Source: Flavobacterium salmonis (GTDB lineage Bacteria; Bacteroidota; Bacteroidia; Flavobacteriales; Flavobacteriaceae). From it: a stretch of DNA of 64,000 nucleotides. A program made the translations under genes and the position numbers. The notes below the pieces were generated by a model. It saw only the letters and a list, made by a program, of their open reading frames with translations, ran no database searches and was not told where the DNA came from. Below are positions 25,301-34,274 of the stretch, piece by piece; the stretch's first letter is position 1; each line of letters begins with the position of its first letter. The stretch covers positions 124,001-188,000 of the forward strand of contig NZ_CAIJDP010000068.1 in assembly GCF_903819435.1 (NCBI RefSeq). Direction: 5' to 3'.

Positions 25301-26776
25301 TTAGTTAATCCTGGCTAGACTTATTTTTTCGAGTGTTACTTTTGCATCTCCTGTTCCGGTCTTTTTTATGATGATTTCGAAATCACTGGCTGAATTTGAT
25401 AAATCATCTGAAATATAATAGGCAAAATTAAGTTTTACCCCATTTTCGCTTATGCCGTGATTCTCTTCCATTCCGTGATCGTGTGCTACGCCAAAGAAAG
25501 TCATTACCCCGACATATTGATCTTTTTTTCCGGGATAACGAAGATAAACGGTATAATAATCTTTTGGCTCTTTGTAAACCACAACATCCAGATTTAGCAC
25601 TATTTTAGCATTCGGTTCGGCTCTAAAAACTTTGTTTGTATTCTTTGCAGGCTGACTCGTCACTTTGTGAGCAAAAGCAGTGCTGTTAAGTGTTTTTCCT
25701 ATTTTTTGCTCCCATATAATTTTTTCATTTGAGTCCTGAAAAGCAATTACTTTTTTCGGTTTTGCCGTATTAGCTGCCAAAACCGGAACTTTAGACCCAT
25801 AAAGCAAATTATCATATTTATAATCTAAATTAAAAACGATATCATACACTTCATCCATTGTATAACTTACGTGACCGCCGCTTGGAGTTATAAATTCATA
25901 AGGCCACGGATTGGCTTTGAGGTCTTCACGTGTCGGGCGCTGACCGTAACCCGAGACATCCCAGGATTCCCAAATTCGGTCAATCATACTGTGGTGCAGC
26001 CAGAAAACCGGATCAAATCCTGCCGAAGGAACATTTGCCATCAATCCAGAAAAATTATCCTTCTGATAAATTTCGTTGTAAAAAGTTTCTGCCGGATCAG
26101 CATACTCTGCTCCAATAAGATCATGCATATAACCATGAGGCGCTTTTTCTAAACTTTTACTAAATCCTGCCGATCCTGAAAACGACGGGTTTGTTTTTAA
26201 CTCATTAAGAGCTAACTGAATGGATTCTACCTGATCTGCAAGAATTGGTTTTCCGTTATTAAGAATACTGTATCGGGATTGTATATAAAGTGCCCCCGAT
26301 TTATCCCTTATTTTTTCCGGCATAATATTGTCAACCGTTTCCGTGCTTCCGTAATTCCAATACGGCAGAGCAAAATCTTTCTTTCCCGATAAATCGCGTA
26401 CAATTTGTTCTAAATGCCAAATGTACATTCTGTGCCATAAAAGAAAATTCAGATCTGAACTTGGTGATTCTCTTTTATGCGTACAATCACTCCACGCCCA
26501 TAATTTGTCTTTGAAAGTCTGATACTCCGGACAAAGTTTATTTTTTCCCTCAATTTCATTCGGAATATTATGTATTGCGCCCTGATAATACCAGGAAAGT
26601 CCTTTCTCACAGCCCAATTCGCGCATTTTTTTAAAAGCCACATTCATGGCCTCAAGATCTGCTTTTCCTTCGGGCGTATTGGCATTGTGCCGAACGTATT
26701 GTATTTTATTTTTATTCTGACCATGGCTTAGGCCCGTTATCAGAATAATAAGGAGTACTGTAATTTTCTTTTTCAT
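25301..26776 (-). CDS. Secreted tyrosinase / polyphenol oxidase family protein
   Basis: 491 residues with a Sec signal peptide (MKKKITVLLIILITGLSHG). Type-3 copper motifs: CuA LLWHRMYIWHLEQ near residue 110 and CuB GFDPVFWLHHSMIDRIW near 255, each with the expected histidines. A C-terminal beta-rich domain (~340-490), like the plant PPO shield domain, follows and contains the His-rich segment VAHDHGMEENHG. It would hydroxylate or oxidise phenols in the periplasm or outside. Last gene of an operon of three exported proteins, the first of which is cupredoxin-like. Confidence 0.88.
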   Translation of the reverse strand: MKKKITVLLIILITGLSHGQNKNKIQYVRHNANTPEGKADLEAMNVAFKKMRELGCEKGLSWYYQGAIHNIPNEIEGKNKLCPEYQTFKDKLWAWSDCTHKRESPSSDLNFLLWHRMYIWHLEQIVRDLSGKKDFALPYWNYGSTETVDNIMPEKIRDKSGALYIQSRYSILNNGKPILADQVESIQLALNELKTNPSFSGSAGFSKSLEKAPHGYMHDLIGAEYADPAETFYNEIYQKDNFSGLMANVPSAGFDPVFWLHHSMIDRIWESWDVSGYGQRPTREDLKANPWPYEFITPSGGHVSYTMDEVYDIVFNLDYKYDNLLYGSKVPVLAANTAKPKKVIAFQDSNEKIIWEQKIGKTLNSTAFAHKVTSQPAKNTNKVFRAEPNAKIVLNLDVVVYKEPKDYYTVYLRYPGKKDQYVGVMTFFGVAHDHGMEENHGISENGVKLNFAYYISDDLSNSASDFEIIIKKTGTGDAKVTLEKISLARIN

Positions 26777-26818
26777 TTTGCTGATTTTTTAAGGTTACTG
26801 TTGATTTGTTTATTTAGG

Positions 26819-27247
26819 TTAAAGTGCTTCTACTTCAAAGGTTAAAACTTTGGCATATTCGGGATTGGCTTTATCATAGATTCTAAATTTTACCGTACCG
26901 CTTCCTGTTTTGTTGGCAGGAATTACATGAATGGCAATAAATCCCTGCTGATCGGCATTGAGCTTTCTAAAAGCAGAACCTTTCGGAATTCCGATCTGGC
27001 AGGCTCCGTGCTGGCACATCGAGCAGTCCCATTCTTTTGGAAATGAATTGTATATCGTTTCCCAAACGAGGTAAATTGGTCCATCCGAAATATTTTCGAC
27101 TTTGATTTTAGAAATATCCAGTCTTTTGCTTTTTTGCACGCTTTCTTTGTTTACTGAACTTCCTACAACAGAAAAAGTAGGTTTGGTTTGTGCAAAAGCG
27201 AACGAAAACGAAAGAAGAAGAATAAAGCAAAGTAGTCTTATTTTCAT
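26819..27247 (-). CDS. Exported small protein with CxxC, tyrosinase partner
   Basis: 142 residues, signal peptide ending in SFAFAQ. The mature part looks like a single Ig-like beta sandwich (DISKIKVENISDGPIYLVW... GSGTVKFRIYD) with a Cys motif CSMCQHGAC. It sits 42 bases before the tyrosinase gene. Because tyrosinases need copper loading, a caddie or metallochaperone role is plausible, but this is inference from position and the Cys cluster. Confidence 0.55.
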   Translation of the reverse strand: MKIRLLCFILLLSFSFAFAQTKPTFSVVGSSVNKESVQKSKRLDISKIKVENISDGPIYLVWETIYNSFPKEWDCSMCQHGACQIGIPKGSAFRKLNADQQGFIAIHVIPANKTGSGTVKFRIYDKANPEYAKVLTFEVEAL

Positions 27248-27266
27248 GATAAATGGGTTTAAATTA

Positions 27267-28205
27267 TTAATAAAAGACAGGAATTGCCGCTTTGTAATTT
27301 GTCTTCTTTGAAGCGGAATTTATAAAACGATATTTGATTTTTTCTGTTTCTGCTGTATCGCCTAAATAAGCCAGCAGTTCGAAACATTCGCCCGGGTGCA
27401 GCTTTAGCTGATATCCTTTTGATACTGTTTTGATATTGAAGTCTTTACCGTACAGTAAATGAAGTTTTGTCCGGGACGGAAACACGATTTCGTGCTCATA
27501 TAAACCTGCATTTACTAACCGAAGCAAAAGCGTATCTTTTTTGTGCGCCAAGGACTGTAAGCCTTTATTTTTATCTAAAGTTTCGCCATTGATTAAGAAA
27601 TAATTCGGTTTGTATTTTGGTAGAATGACAGCCTTATTTGAAGGATCATATTCGGTTCCCATAATGGCATCAGTGTGCCATTGTGTATCTAATTCGTTAC
27701 TGCACCACATTACTTCTTTCGAAGGTTTGACAGACGAATACTCATTTTCTTTAGGCCGAATAACAATCACGCCAAACATTCCGGCCTGAAGATTGAAAGG
27801 ATAATTTTCGGGACTGTAATACAAATAGGTTCCTGATTTTTTTGCCTGAAACGAATAAAATCCGTGTTCCATATGATGAATCGCTTCTTTTTCTTTCATG
27901 ATCTCGTTTTCCTTATCATGTTGTACAAAGTCAATTTCTCTGCAGTATAATGAAACCGGATTTCCCTGCGAGATATTCCAAAAATCGATAAGGATACTAT
28001 TACCTTCTTTTATATCGATATAAGATCCCGGAAAAGTAATCTGTCCCGAAAGCGAATCAGCAAAACCAAAAGTTCGGATAACAGTATTATCCAGTTCCAG
28101 TTTTCCTGTTGTTCTTCCAATAATTAATCTTTCGTTTTGAGAAAACAACAAGGCACTAAAGAATAAAAAAGAACAGACCCATATGATTTTATTGCAGTTT
28201 TTCAT
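27267..28205 (-). CDS. Exported cupredoxin/multicopper-oxidase-like protein
   Basis: 312 residues from the ATG at 28205, which begins a signal peptide (KIIWVCSFLFFSALLFSQ); a TTG eight codons upstream in the same frame is unlikely. Two cupredoxin-like beta domains are suggested by ITFPGSYIDIKEG and by GFYSFQAKKSGTYLYYSPENYP...GMFGVIVI, the latter being the layout of a multicopper oxidase domain. The usual His ligands (HWHG, YHCH, HCHIxxH) are largely replaced, so it is probably not a functional oxidase. First gene of the tyrosinase operon. Confidence 0.6.
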   Translation of the reverse strand: MKNCNKIIWVCSFLFFSALLFSQNERLIIGRTTGKLELDNTVIRTFGFADSLSGQITFPGSYIDIKEGNSILIDFWNISQGNPVSLYCREIDFVQHDKENEIMKEKEAIHHMEHGFYSFQAKKSGTYLYYSPENYPFNLQAGMFGVIVIRPKENEYSSVKPSKEVMWCSNELDTQWHTDAIMGTEYDPSNKAVILPKYKPNYFLINGETLDKNKGLQSLAHKKDTLLLRLVNAGLYEHEIVFPSRTKLHLLYGKDFNIKTVSKGYQLKLHPGECFELLAYLGDTAETEKIKYRFINSASKKTNYKAAIPVFY

Positions 28206-28252
28206 TTCTAAACCAAAATTATTGTTCAATACCAGCTTTGATATTACAATTC

Positions 28253-28260
28253 AAATTTAG
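28253..28260 (-). promoter_or_regulatory. -7 box of tyrosinase operon
   Basis: TAAATTTG on the minus strand, exact TAnnTTTG match, ~48 bases before the cupredoxin-like gene. Confidence 0.55.
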
Positions 28261-28390
28261 AGCTATAAAAAATGAAAAGACTGCGTACAAACACCTGTTT
28301 TTGCAGTATAAATCTTAAAATATCTGATATTGTTCCGGTTTTGGCCCTGAAATAAAATGAGGATTTACTGAAACTGAATTTTGCAGTAAC

Positions 28391-28421
28391 AAAAAAATCG
28401 CCCTGAAACCGGAGCGATTTG
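28391..28421 (-). terminator. Terminator downstream of 49-residue gene
   Basis: Minus strand AAATCGC...GCGATTTTTTT with an internal CCGG/CAGG pairing; ~47 bases past the small gene. Confidence 0.7.
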
Positions 28422-28467
28422 TTATGTTGTTTAGGAATATAATTCTTGTTTGATTTAGAAAATTCTT

Positions 28468-28617
28468 TTAAATTCTTTTCTTCTTTTCTTTTGATTTACT
28501 CATTTCGCTAAGCCTTTTTGCCTGTGCCCTTGCTTGTTCTAAAGTTACAGGTTTCTGTTTTTCTAACTGTTTCATGGCTATCTCGGCTCTTTCTTTAAAA
28601 GTTAATTTGTAGTTCAT
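28468..28617 (-). CDS. Small basic protein, 49 residues
   Basis: Begins MNYKLTFKERAEIAMKQLEK and ends in a Lys-rich tail; a single amphipathic helix pair with high charge. It follows the RlaP-like nucleotidyltransferase gene by 35 bases and is followed by a good terminator, which supports it as the last gene of that unit. Family not recognised. Confidence 0.5.
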   Translation of the reverse strand: MNYKLTFKERAEIAMKQLEKQKPVTLEQARAQAKRLSEMSKSKEKKKRI

Positions 28618-28652
28618 GTTACATGGATTTGGATGTTAAATATAGAATTATT

Positions 28653-29711
28653 TTACAGATACAACTCTTCCCTAATTTTGATCAAAGTCTGAATAGCTTT
28701 TGCCTCATCCGGTTTTTCTGGAAGCGTTGATGTTGTATAATAACTTTCGATTGAAGCAATTAGATTATCCGCCATTTCCAGTAAATCATCGTATTCTCTG
28801 TTTCCGGCTTTAATATCTAAAAGTTCTTCACGATTGGAAACCCTGATATTTAATTTTCCTGTTGAAAGAATCTGCTCGGCGGTTTGCAAAAGTCTGATGG
28901 TGTGCATCATGTTTTTGCTGTCGTAATTTTTTCCGTGCTGCTGGTTGGTGTTGTAGCGGTCTTCATTGCGTTTTTCGATCCAGTTCCAGTATTCGGTGTA
29001 TTCTTTACAGTATTTTGAATACCCGTCCTGATTGCAGGATAAATAACCGATTAGTTTTTCACCTTTTGGAATCGATGAAAGCGAAACTTCATTTGAGTTT
29101 TCTTTCTGAATAATGCCTTTATAACCCAATGTTCTCCCGGAATCGTAAAACATCGCAAACATTCCTTTTGAATTGGGAAGATCGACCAAACCAATTTGTT
29201 CCTGCTTTAAATCATTTTCCGTCAGAAATTCTAATACCGAAACGGTTTTATAACCTTCTAAAACATAACAAAAATCCAAAAGGCTTTTCTTTTCCTTTGG
29301 CATTGGGTTTACGATTTTCTTGTTTAAACCTCTCGCCTTTTTGATTTGTGTTACGGCATAACCCGCAAAAGAATCTTTGCAGAGTTTAGATAGAAAATTT
29401 TTTAGTTGTAAATGCTCCATTAACGGATGTCTGTACAAAATACAATCGTCCGGCGAAGCCAGAATTTCCAGAATATTAGGATTGTTTTTAAGCAGCAATT
29501 CTACAAAACGACCAATCTCGTAATACACCTCATCATTGGTTTCATTACTGATCTGCGGAATATAATCTAACCCAAAGAACTTATCTTTAGGCAGATAATA
29601 AACGCCTTTGATATCCGTATCTGATGTTGGAGTATTTAACCCGAAAGATTTACTTCCCGAAATGACTTCGAAAAGGATTAGGGTTTGGGATTTTAGGGTT
29701 TGGATGGTCAT
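28653..29711 (-). CDS. RlaP-like nucleotidyltransferase 1 (RNA-repair associated)
   Basis: 352 residues. The pol-beta-type signature is GSKSFGLNTPTSDTDIKGVY (GS-x-DxD, residues ~19-38) with the third acidic position downstream. It belongs, by pattern and length, to the family of predicted nucleotidyltransferases found with RNA ligases (RlaP, pol-beta superfamily). Helical C-terminal half includes HTIRLLQTAEQIL. The substrate is presumably an RNA end (inference). Three such proteins are encoded in this locus (also at 32363 and 40131). It follows the PPIase gene after 12 bases. Confidence 0.8.
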   Translation of the reverse strand: MTIQTLKSQTLILFEVISGSKSFGLNTPTSDTDIKGVYYLPKDKFFGLDYIPQISNETNDEVYYEIGRFVELLLKNNPNILEILASPDDCILYRHPLMEHLQLKNFLSKLCKDSFAGYAVTQIKKARGLNKKIVNPMPKEKKSLLDFCYVLEGYKTVSVLEFLTENDLKQEQIGLVDLPNSKGMFAMFYDSGRTLGYKGIIQKENSNEVSLSSIPKGEKLIGYLSCNQDGYSKYCKEYTEYWNWIEKRNEDRYNTNQQHGKNYDSKNMMHTIRLLQTAEQILSTGKLNIRVSNREELLDIKAGNREYDDLLEMADNLIASIESYYTTSTLPEKPDEAKAIQTLIKIREELYL

Positions 29712-29723
29712 AGATTTATGATT

Positions 29724-30293
29724 TTATTCAGGTAAGCTCAAAATATAAAAAATAGATTTTGGCAAATCATCATAGGTTTTCAAAACAACGTAGTACCATT
29801 TGTTTTCAGGAATATCAATTTGAAACAGGTCATTTTTTTTATGCTTTTTAATTGCATCTTCAAATGTTTTATGCATAACACCTTCATTAAACCATCCTAA
29901 ATCACCTTTATTGACATTACCATCCATATTATAAATAGAAGCTAATTCTTCAAAGGATTTATTTTTTTTATATAATTTGATAATCTCTTCTCTTTTTTTA
30001 TTAATGTCATTTATAGTTAACTTACTACCATCCAAATAAATATAACTAACTCTCATAGATACAATAGATTCCGTTTTTACAATTCTATCCTTATCTACCA
30101 TATCTTTCTCAAGAAATCTATTTTTATAATAATTGAGACTATCATTACTAATTTCTAAAGTTGTAATTTCAGCTTTTGGATTCAATTTAATAAAGTTCTC
30201 AGCTTCTTCAAGAGAGTTTATTTCTTTTAAGTTTTGTGAAGAAACAATAGTTAAATAGAAGAAGTTAACGGCTAATAGTAAGTATTTAAGCAT
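29724..30293 (-). CDS. Exported PpiC/parvulin-like peptidyl-prolyl isomerase
   Basis: 189 residues with a short signal peptide ending at VSSQ. Residues ~85-185 match a parvulin domain: KSFEELASIYNMDGNVNKGDLGWFNEGVMHK... and the final beta strand. It is much shorter than SurA and has no chaperone domain. Sits between the AAA-TOPRIM gene and the nucleotidyltransferase gene with tight spacing, although an exported isomerase does not obviously fit RNA repair. A/T-rich like its upstream neighbour, so the two may have arrived together. Confidence 0.7.
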   Translation of the reverse strand: MLKYLLLAVNFFYLTIVSSQNLKEINSLEEAENFIKLNPKAEITTLEISNDSLNYYKNRFLEKDMVDKDRIVKTESIVSMRVSYIYLDGSKLTINDINKKREEIIKLYKKNKSFEELASIYNMDGNVNKGDLGWFNEGVMHKTFEDAIKKHKKNDLFQIDIPENKWYYVVLKTYDDLPKSIFYILSLPE

Positions 30294-30318
30294 AATGTAA
30301 ATATATTATTGATGGTCA

Positions 30319-32361
30319 TTATTTTTGCGTAATGAAATTATAAATTTCAATTGTTAAGTTTTCTATCTCTTTGTTTTTTGATAAGACTTCCCATGAAAAT
30401 TTCTTATTAAAAACTAACTCACTTAATTCTCTTTTGTTAATTATAGTTCCGAATGAACCATCTGACTTTACTTCATAAGCAGATTGATTAAGTATAAACG
30501 TTGAAGCAATCTTTCCCATTTTATTTCTTATTGCTTCCAGAAACTCTCCAACGTATTTTTTTACAAAATTTGAAGAATCAATTTCAGATAATGCTTCATC
30601 AATTTTTAATAAAATCTCATCTTCATGTGACTTAACCAACGTTTTATTGCAAAGCTCAATTAAAATTTCTTCCCACATTTCATTTGTTAAAAGATTCTCT
30701 ATCTCTCTTATGTTCCAAATAATTTTAGGAATGAAATTATCTGCTTTGGCTTCTTCTAGCTTTTTTAATCTCAATTCTTTTTTACTATTTGACTCAGAAG
30801 CATCAGAATCTGCTAAAAGGAATATTCTATTACTAATTGCTAAAGATTTTATGTCTTGTAAAACAACCTCAGCATCATCTTTTTCTACTTTCTCATCAAA
30901 AACATAATGATCAATATTTGAGCCTGCATATTCAAAAAAAGCAAAATCAATATCCTCTTTTATATTAACATATTTCTTTTTATCATTTTTTAAAATGTAA
31001 TTAGTGTAAGATTTCAAAAATGCTTTAATATAATTACGATCAGAAATTCCTTCAACCCAAATACTACAATTAGCCATAAAAACAGAAGAGTTATTTACAC
31101 CTAATTCTTTTAGCAATGAATTATCTCCCCTATTTACATTTTTTATCGTAAATTGTTTATCATTTAATTCATTACTTCTTGGAGAAAACGAATAAATAGA
31201 AACATTATCTTTTTCGATTGTTAAATCTAAAAAATGATTTGAATGTGTCGAAATGATATATTTTAAATTTTTTTTTATCAAATCTTGATTAGAGGAAATT
31301 TGATCTAAAAAAAGTCTTTGCATACCGGGATGCAAATTTAATTCAGGTTCATCAATAAATATAAAAGAATTAGATTCAGCCATAAAAATTTTATACATCA
31401 AAACGATTAATGCTTGAATTCCATCTCCTAAATCATATAACTTTCTAGTCTCTTTTTCTCCATCAACATGAATTAGAATTAGTTCAGATTCATTAATTCC
31501 TTTTTCATTATCACTTTTATCAAATTTTGCTACAATGTCAATTTGTTTACCGTCAAAAAAATTTATACTCAAAAATTTTTCGAATTTTTCAAACTGATTT
31601 CTTATCGATTTTTCTGAATTCCTAGAATTTAATATTTCTCTATATAAATGTAACCCCGTAAAAACATCAATACTTTTATCAATTTTATAATTTTTTAAAT
31701 AAGTATGAAGAAAAATATCTTTCTCAATTTTTTCATAATCATTTACACCTGGCTCATCTAATTTCTTTTCTGATCCATATTTTGCTATTTGAAATAATGA
31801 ATGAGCACTTCTTAAAGTTGGAATATAATATCTTTTAATTTTTTTAAATTCTTTTCTAAAATTTATTTCAATTTTAGAATAATCTTTTATAAAATCTTCT
31901 TGCATTCCATCGTAACCAAATAATGTATTAAGTCTTTTTTTATTGTCTTCAATAACCTTAATCATATTTCCAAAATCATCTATCCTTATCTCACCAAGTC
32001 TATTTTTTCGAAATACCTCGGCTTTCTGCTCTGCTGAATCGACGCCTCCTATAATTTGTCTGTAAGATCGCTTGTTATGATTATCCAAAAAAGCTTGTAT
32101 TTTAGTACTATTAAAATTATTAACATGCTCATTATATTCTAAAATCAGTTCTCGATTTAGTAATAAGTCATTGATAGCTATTAGCGAATCTATAGACATC
32201 AATTGTCTCATAAATCTACTTTTTCCCGAATTATTAGCTCCAACTATTATATTAATGGAATTAAATTTTGGAAAAAATTTGATATTTTCCTCTTCGTCAT
32301 CTAAAAAATAATCTTTAAATTTTTCTGTTCTATCTATTATTAAATCGTAAACTTCTTTCAT
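30319..32361 (-). CDS. AAA15-type ATPase with TOPRIM domain (OLD/PARIS-like)
   Basis: 680 residues. Walker A GANNSGKS (41-48), ABC-type Walker B FIFIDEPELNLHPG around residue 345 and H-loop ISTHSNHF follow. The C-terminal ~250 residues begin with WVEGISDRNY and contain LLADSDASE, the acidic motifs of a TOPRIM nuclease, plus IREIENLL. This matches overcoming-lysogenisation-defect proteins or a fused AriA-AriB-like arrangement. Such proteins are phage-defence effectors and some attack tRNA, which would fit the repair genes around it. One base separates it from the upstream nucleotidyltransferase; base composition is more A/T-rich than neighbours. Confidence 0.75.
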   Translation of the reverse strand: MKEVYDLIIDRTEKFKDYFLDDEEENIKFFPKFNSINIIVGANNSGKSRFMRQLMSIDSLIAINDLLLNRELILEYNEHVNNFNSTKIQAFLDNHNKRSYRQIIGGVDSAEQKAEVFRKNRLGEIRIDDFGNMIKVIEDNKKRLNTLFGYDGMQEDFIKDYSKIEINFRKEFKKIKRYYIPTLRSAHSLFQIAKYGSEKKLDEPGVNDYEKIEKDIFLHTYLKNYKIDKSIDVFTGLHLYREILNSRNSEKSIRNQFEKFEKFLSINFFDGKQIDIVAKFDKSDNEKGINESELILIHVDGEKETRKLYDLGDGIQALIVLMYKIFMAESNSFIFIDEPELNLHPGMQRLFLDQISSNQDLIKKNLKYIISTHSNHFLDLTIEKDNVSIYSFSPRSNELNDKQFTIKNVNRGDNSLLKELGVNNSSVFMANCSIWVEGISDRNYIKAFLKSYTNYILKNDKKKYVNIKEDIDFAFFEYAGSNIDHYVFDEKVEKDDAEVVLQDIKSLAISNRIFLLADSDASESNSKKELRLKKLEEAKADNFIPKIIWNIREIENLLTNEMWEEILIELCNKTLVKSHEDEILLKIDEALSEIDSSNFVKKYVGEFLEAIRNKMGKIASTFILNQSAYEVKSDGSFGTIINKRELSELVFNKKFSWEVLSKNKEIENLTIEIYNFITQK

Positions 32362-32362
32362 A

Positions 32363-33115
32363 TTAATTCTTTTCTATTAAATCCCTAAAAAACAAATCCA
32401 ACTCCTCATTCATCTTCTTCCCACTCCCCAACTTACTTGCATTTTCCTGATTAAATTTTACGGTTTCCAGTAAAAAATCAGTTATCAAAACTTCTTTTGG
32501 ATGCAGGTATTTTTCGTTCTGATGGGCTTTTATATTTTGTAATTCTACTATTTTGTCTTGAATATTTTGTGGTGCAATTAGCAATACATCAGCAAAAGCA
32601 ACGGGTGGAAACGTATTGTTTTCTATAATCCATTTTCCGGCTAATGCGGTGCGTAAGGCGTAGAAATAACTTTTTAGTTTTACTTCTTCCATTTCGCAGA
32701 CTTCCATGAAATTTTTTGTCGTTCCTAAATAATGGTGCAAAACCGCTATTGGCGAAAAACATTTTACGGCTATCTCCTGCATTTGTTTTGCGAAATCATC
32801 ATTTGCATAATATACTATTGGCGAAAACAACCACTCAATCAAAGGTGCGTTGGATTTTGCTAATAATTTTATGGCTTTCCGTAAATCCCAGCCGGAACCG
32901 TCAAGATCGTCTTCGGTCATGAATTCAATTACGTCGGGTTGTTCCCAAAGCGACAAATAATACTCGGGTTTGTGTTTGTAGATAAATCGAATATCGTAGT
33001 CGCTGTCGGGAGAAGCAAATCCCCAGGCACGGCTTCCGGATTCTACGGCAAAGAGTATTTCTACGTCTTTTTGCAGTTCTATTTCTTTTAATTTTTGGAG
33101 TATTTTTTCTTTCAT
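32363..33115 (-). CDS. RlaP-like nucleotidyltransferase 2
   Basis: 250 residues from the ATG at 33115; an in-frame TTG at 33127 overlaps the -7 box and is rejected. Signature ESGSRAWGFASPDSDYDIRFIY (GS-x-DxD) followed by the acidic strand DVIEFMTEDDLDG. The helical rest, including LHHYLGTTKNF and HPKEVLITDFLLE, matches the RNA-repair-associated nucleotidyltransferase family. It heads the unit with the AAA-TOPRIM gene, the PPIase and nucleotidyltransferase 1. The direct coupling with a TOPRIM nuclease suggests a toxin/effector pairing (inference). Confidence 0.8.
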   Translation of the reverse strand: MKEKILQKLKEIELQKDVEILFAVESGSRAWGFASPDSDYDIRFIYKHKPEYYLSLWEQPDVIEFMTEDDLDGSGWDLRKAIKLLAKSNAPLIEWLFSPIVYYANDDFAKQMQEIAVKCFSPIAVLHHYLGTTKNFMEVCEMEEVKLKSYFYALRTALAGKWIIENNTFPPVAFADVLLIAPQNIQDKIVELQNIKAHQNEKYLHPKEVLITDFLLETVKFNQENASKLGSGKKMNEELDLFFRDLIEKN

Positions 33116-33124
33116 GGCTGGTTT

Positions 33125-33132
33125 CAAATGTA
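33125..33132 (-). promoter_or_regulatory. -7 box of nucleotidyltransferase 2 unit
   Basis: TACATTTG on the minus strand, exact TAnnTTTG match; the resulting transcript would be almost leaderless. Confidence 0.45.
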
Positions 33133-33179
33133 AATAAACAACAAAGCTTTAAAGCAGGTAATAATACGGGATTTTTTAA

Positions 33180-33265
33180 AAGGTACTGAGATTCTAAGTT
33201 GCTAAGGTTTTTTCTTCCCTCTATTTGAATTAATCTCGCGAAGACGCAGAGTCGCAAAGTTTTTA
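33180..33265. repeat. Dispersed short repeats
   Basis: Contains AGATTCTAAGTTGCTAAGGTT and CTCGCGAAGACGCAGAGTCGCAAAG; the first word recurs at 15781 and 35085, the second at 35310, 44990 and (inverted) 45180. Intergenic repeat family without visible function. Confidence 0.55.
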
Positions 33266-33329
33266 TTCTGCAGGATGTTTTAAGTTTTATACTTTGACAC
33301 TCACACCGCAGAGTTACATAAAATCAAAC

Positions 33330-34142
33330 TTAAACCAAAAAATCCGAAACCAAACGCTGTCTGAATCGGTCAATGGGTTTTAAATCTACATTGGTATCTC
33401 CGTTGAAAATATCAAAAGGATCGTCGAGACCGCTAATCAATAAGTACAAATAGCAAAACAGATACGTTATGGCAGAAGTTACCAGATAATCGGCTGAGGG
33501 GCTTTTGAATTTGGTAATCAGTAAAAGCGACATTACAATAAACAAAATACTGTGGAGCAAGGTATAAGCCGGCTTGATGAAGTTGTTTCTCGAAATTGAA
33601 TAGGCACGCGTAAGCTGTTTCCGCATCGCATTGGTGTTTTCCTGTATGCCTTTTATGGCTTCTTTATCGACACCTCTTTCGGCAAAATAATAGGCAATCT
33701 CATTTGATTTCCGAATCAACGGAAAGATAACATTAGAATCTTTTCCGTTGGAATTGATCCATTCCACAATGCCATCGGTAATCGCAATCATTTCCTGACG
33801 CAAAAAAGCGGGGTTTAATTCTTCCCGGCACAAATCAGAAGTTCCTGTTCTGGGCGCTTTGAAAGCCAGATAAATCCAATCTTTGATGGCTTCGAGGTTA
33901 GAAGCTATTTCGCCGGGGATTTTTTCACTTTCTTTAAAATCGGTCATCGTTGCTGCCAATAGTAATCCGAAAACAAAAAAAGCACCGGTAAAAATAATCG
34001 AAATATCAGCCAGTTCAATCAAATCGTGAAAGTCCTGTCCGTAAAGCGAGAGGTGTTTAAAGATAAAGTTTTTAATTCCTAATACGGCTATTGCCGCAAT
34101 AAATGATTTTAGAATTATGGTTCTGTTGGTTATAAATTTCAT
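33330..34142 (-). CDS. Bestrophin-like / DUF4239-like membrane protein
   Basis: 270 residues with four hydrophobic segments: ~10-27, ~46-66, ~195-213 and ~222-240. The long middle cytosolic stretch (~70-190) is helical and carries RTGTSDLCREELNPAF. The layout (two TM, large loop, two TM) is that of bestrophin-like DUF4239 proteins, possible ion channels. No tight link to neighbours; probably monocistronic. Assignment is from topology only. Confidence 0.5.
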   Translation of the reverse strand: MKFITNRTIILKSFIAAIAVLGIKNFIFKHLSLYGQDFHDLIELADISIIFTGAFFVFGLLLAATMTDFKESEKIPGEIASNLEAIKDWIYLAFKAPRTGTSDLCREELNPAFLRQEMIAITDGIVEWINSNGKDSNVIFPLIRKSNEIAYYFAERGVDKEAIKGIQENTNAMRKQLTRAYSISRNNFIKPAYTLLHSILFIVMSLLLITKFKSPSADYLVTSAITYLFCYLYLLISGLDDPFDIFNGDTNVDLKPIDRFRQRLVSDFLV

Positions 34143-34274
34143 TCAATATTTTTTAGGCAAATTAAACAAATATTACATTTCCTAAACTCATTTACTACAA
34201 ATAATAAAATGCTATTGCGATTCATCCTGCCGTTGGGACAGCTGTATTCTATTTCAAAAGCTATTAGAAAAATC

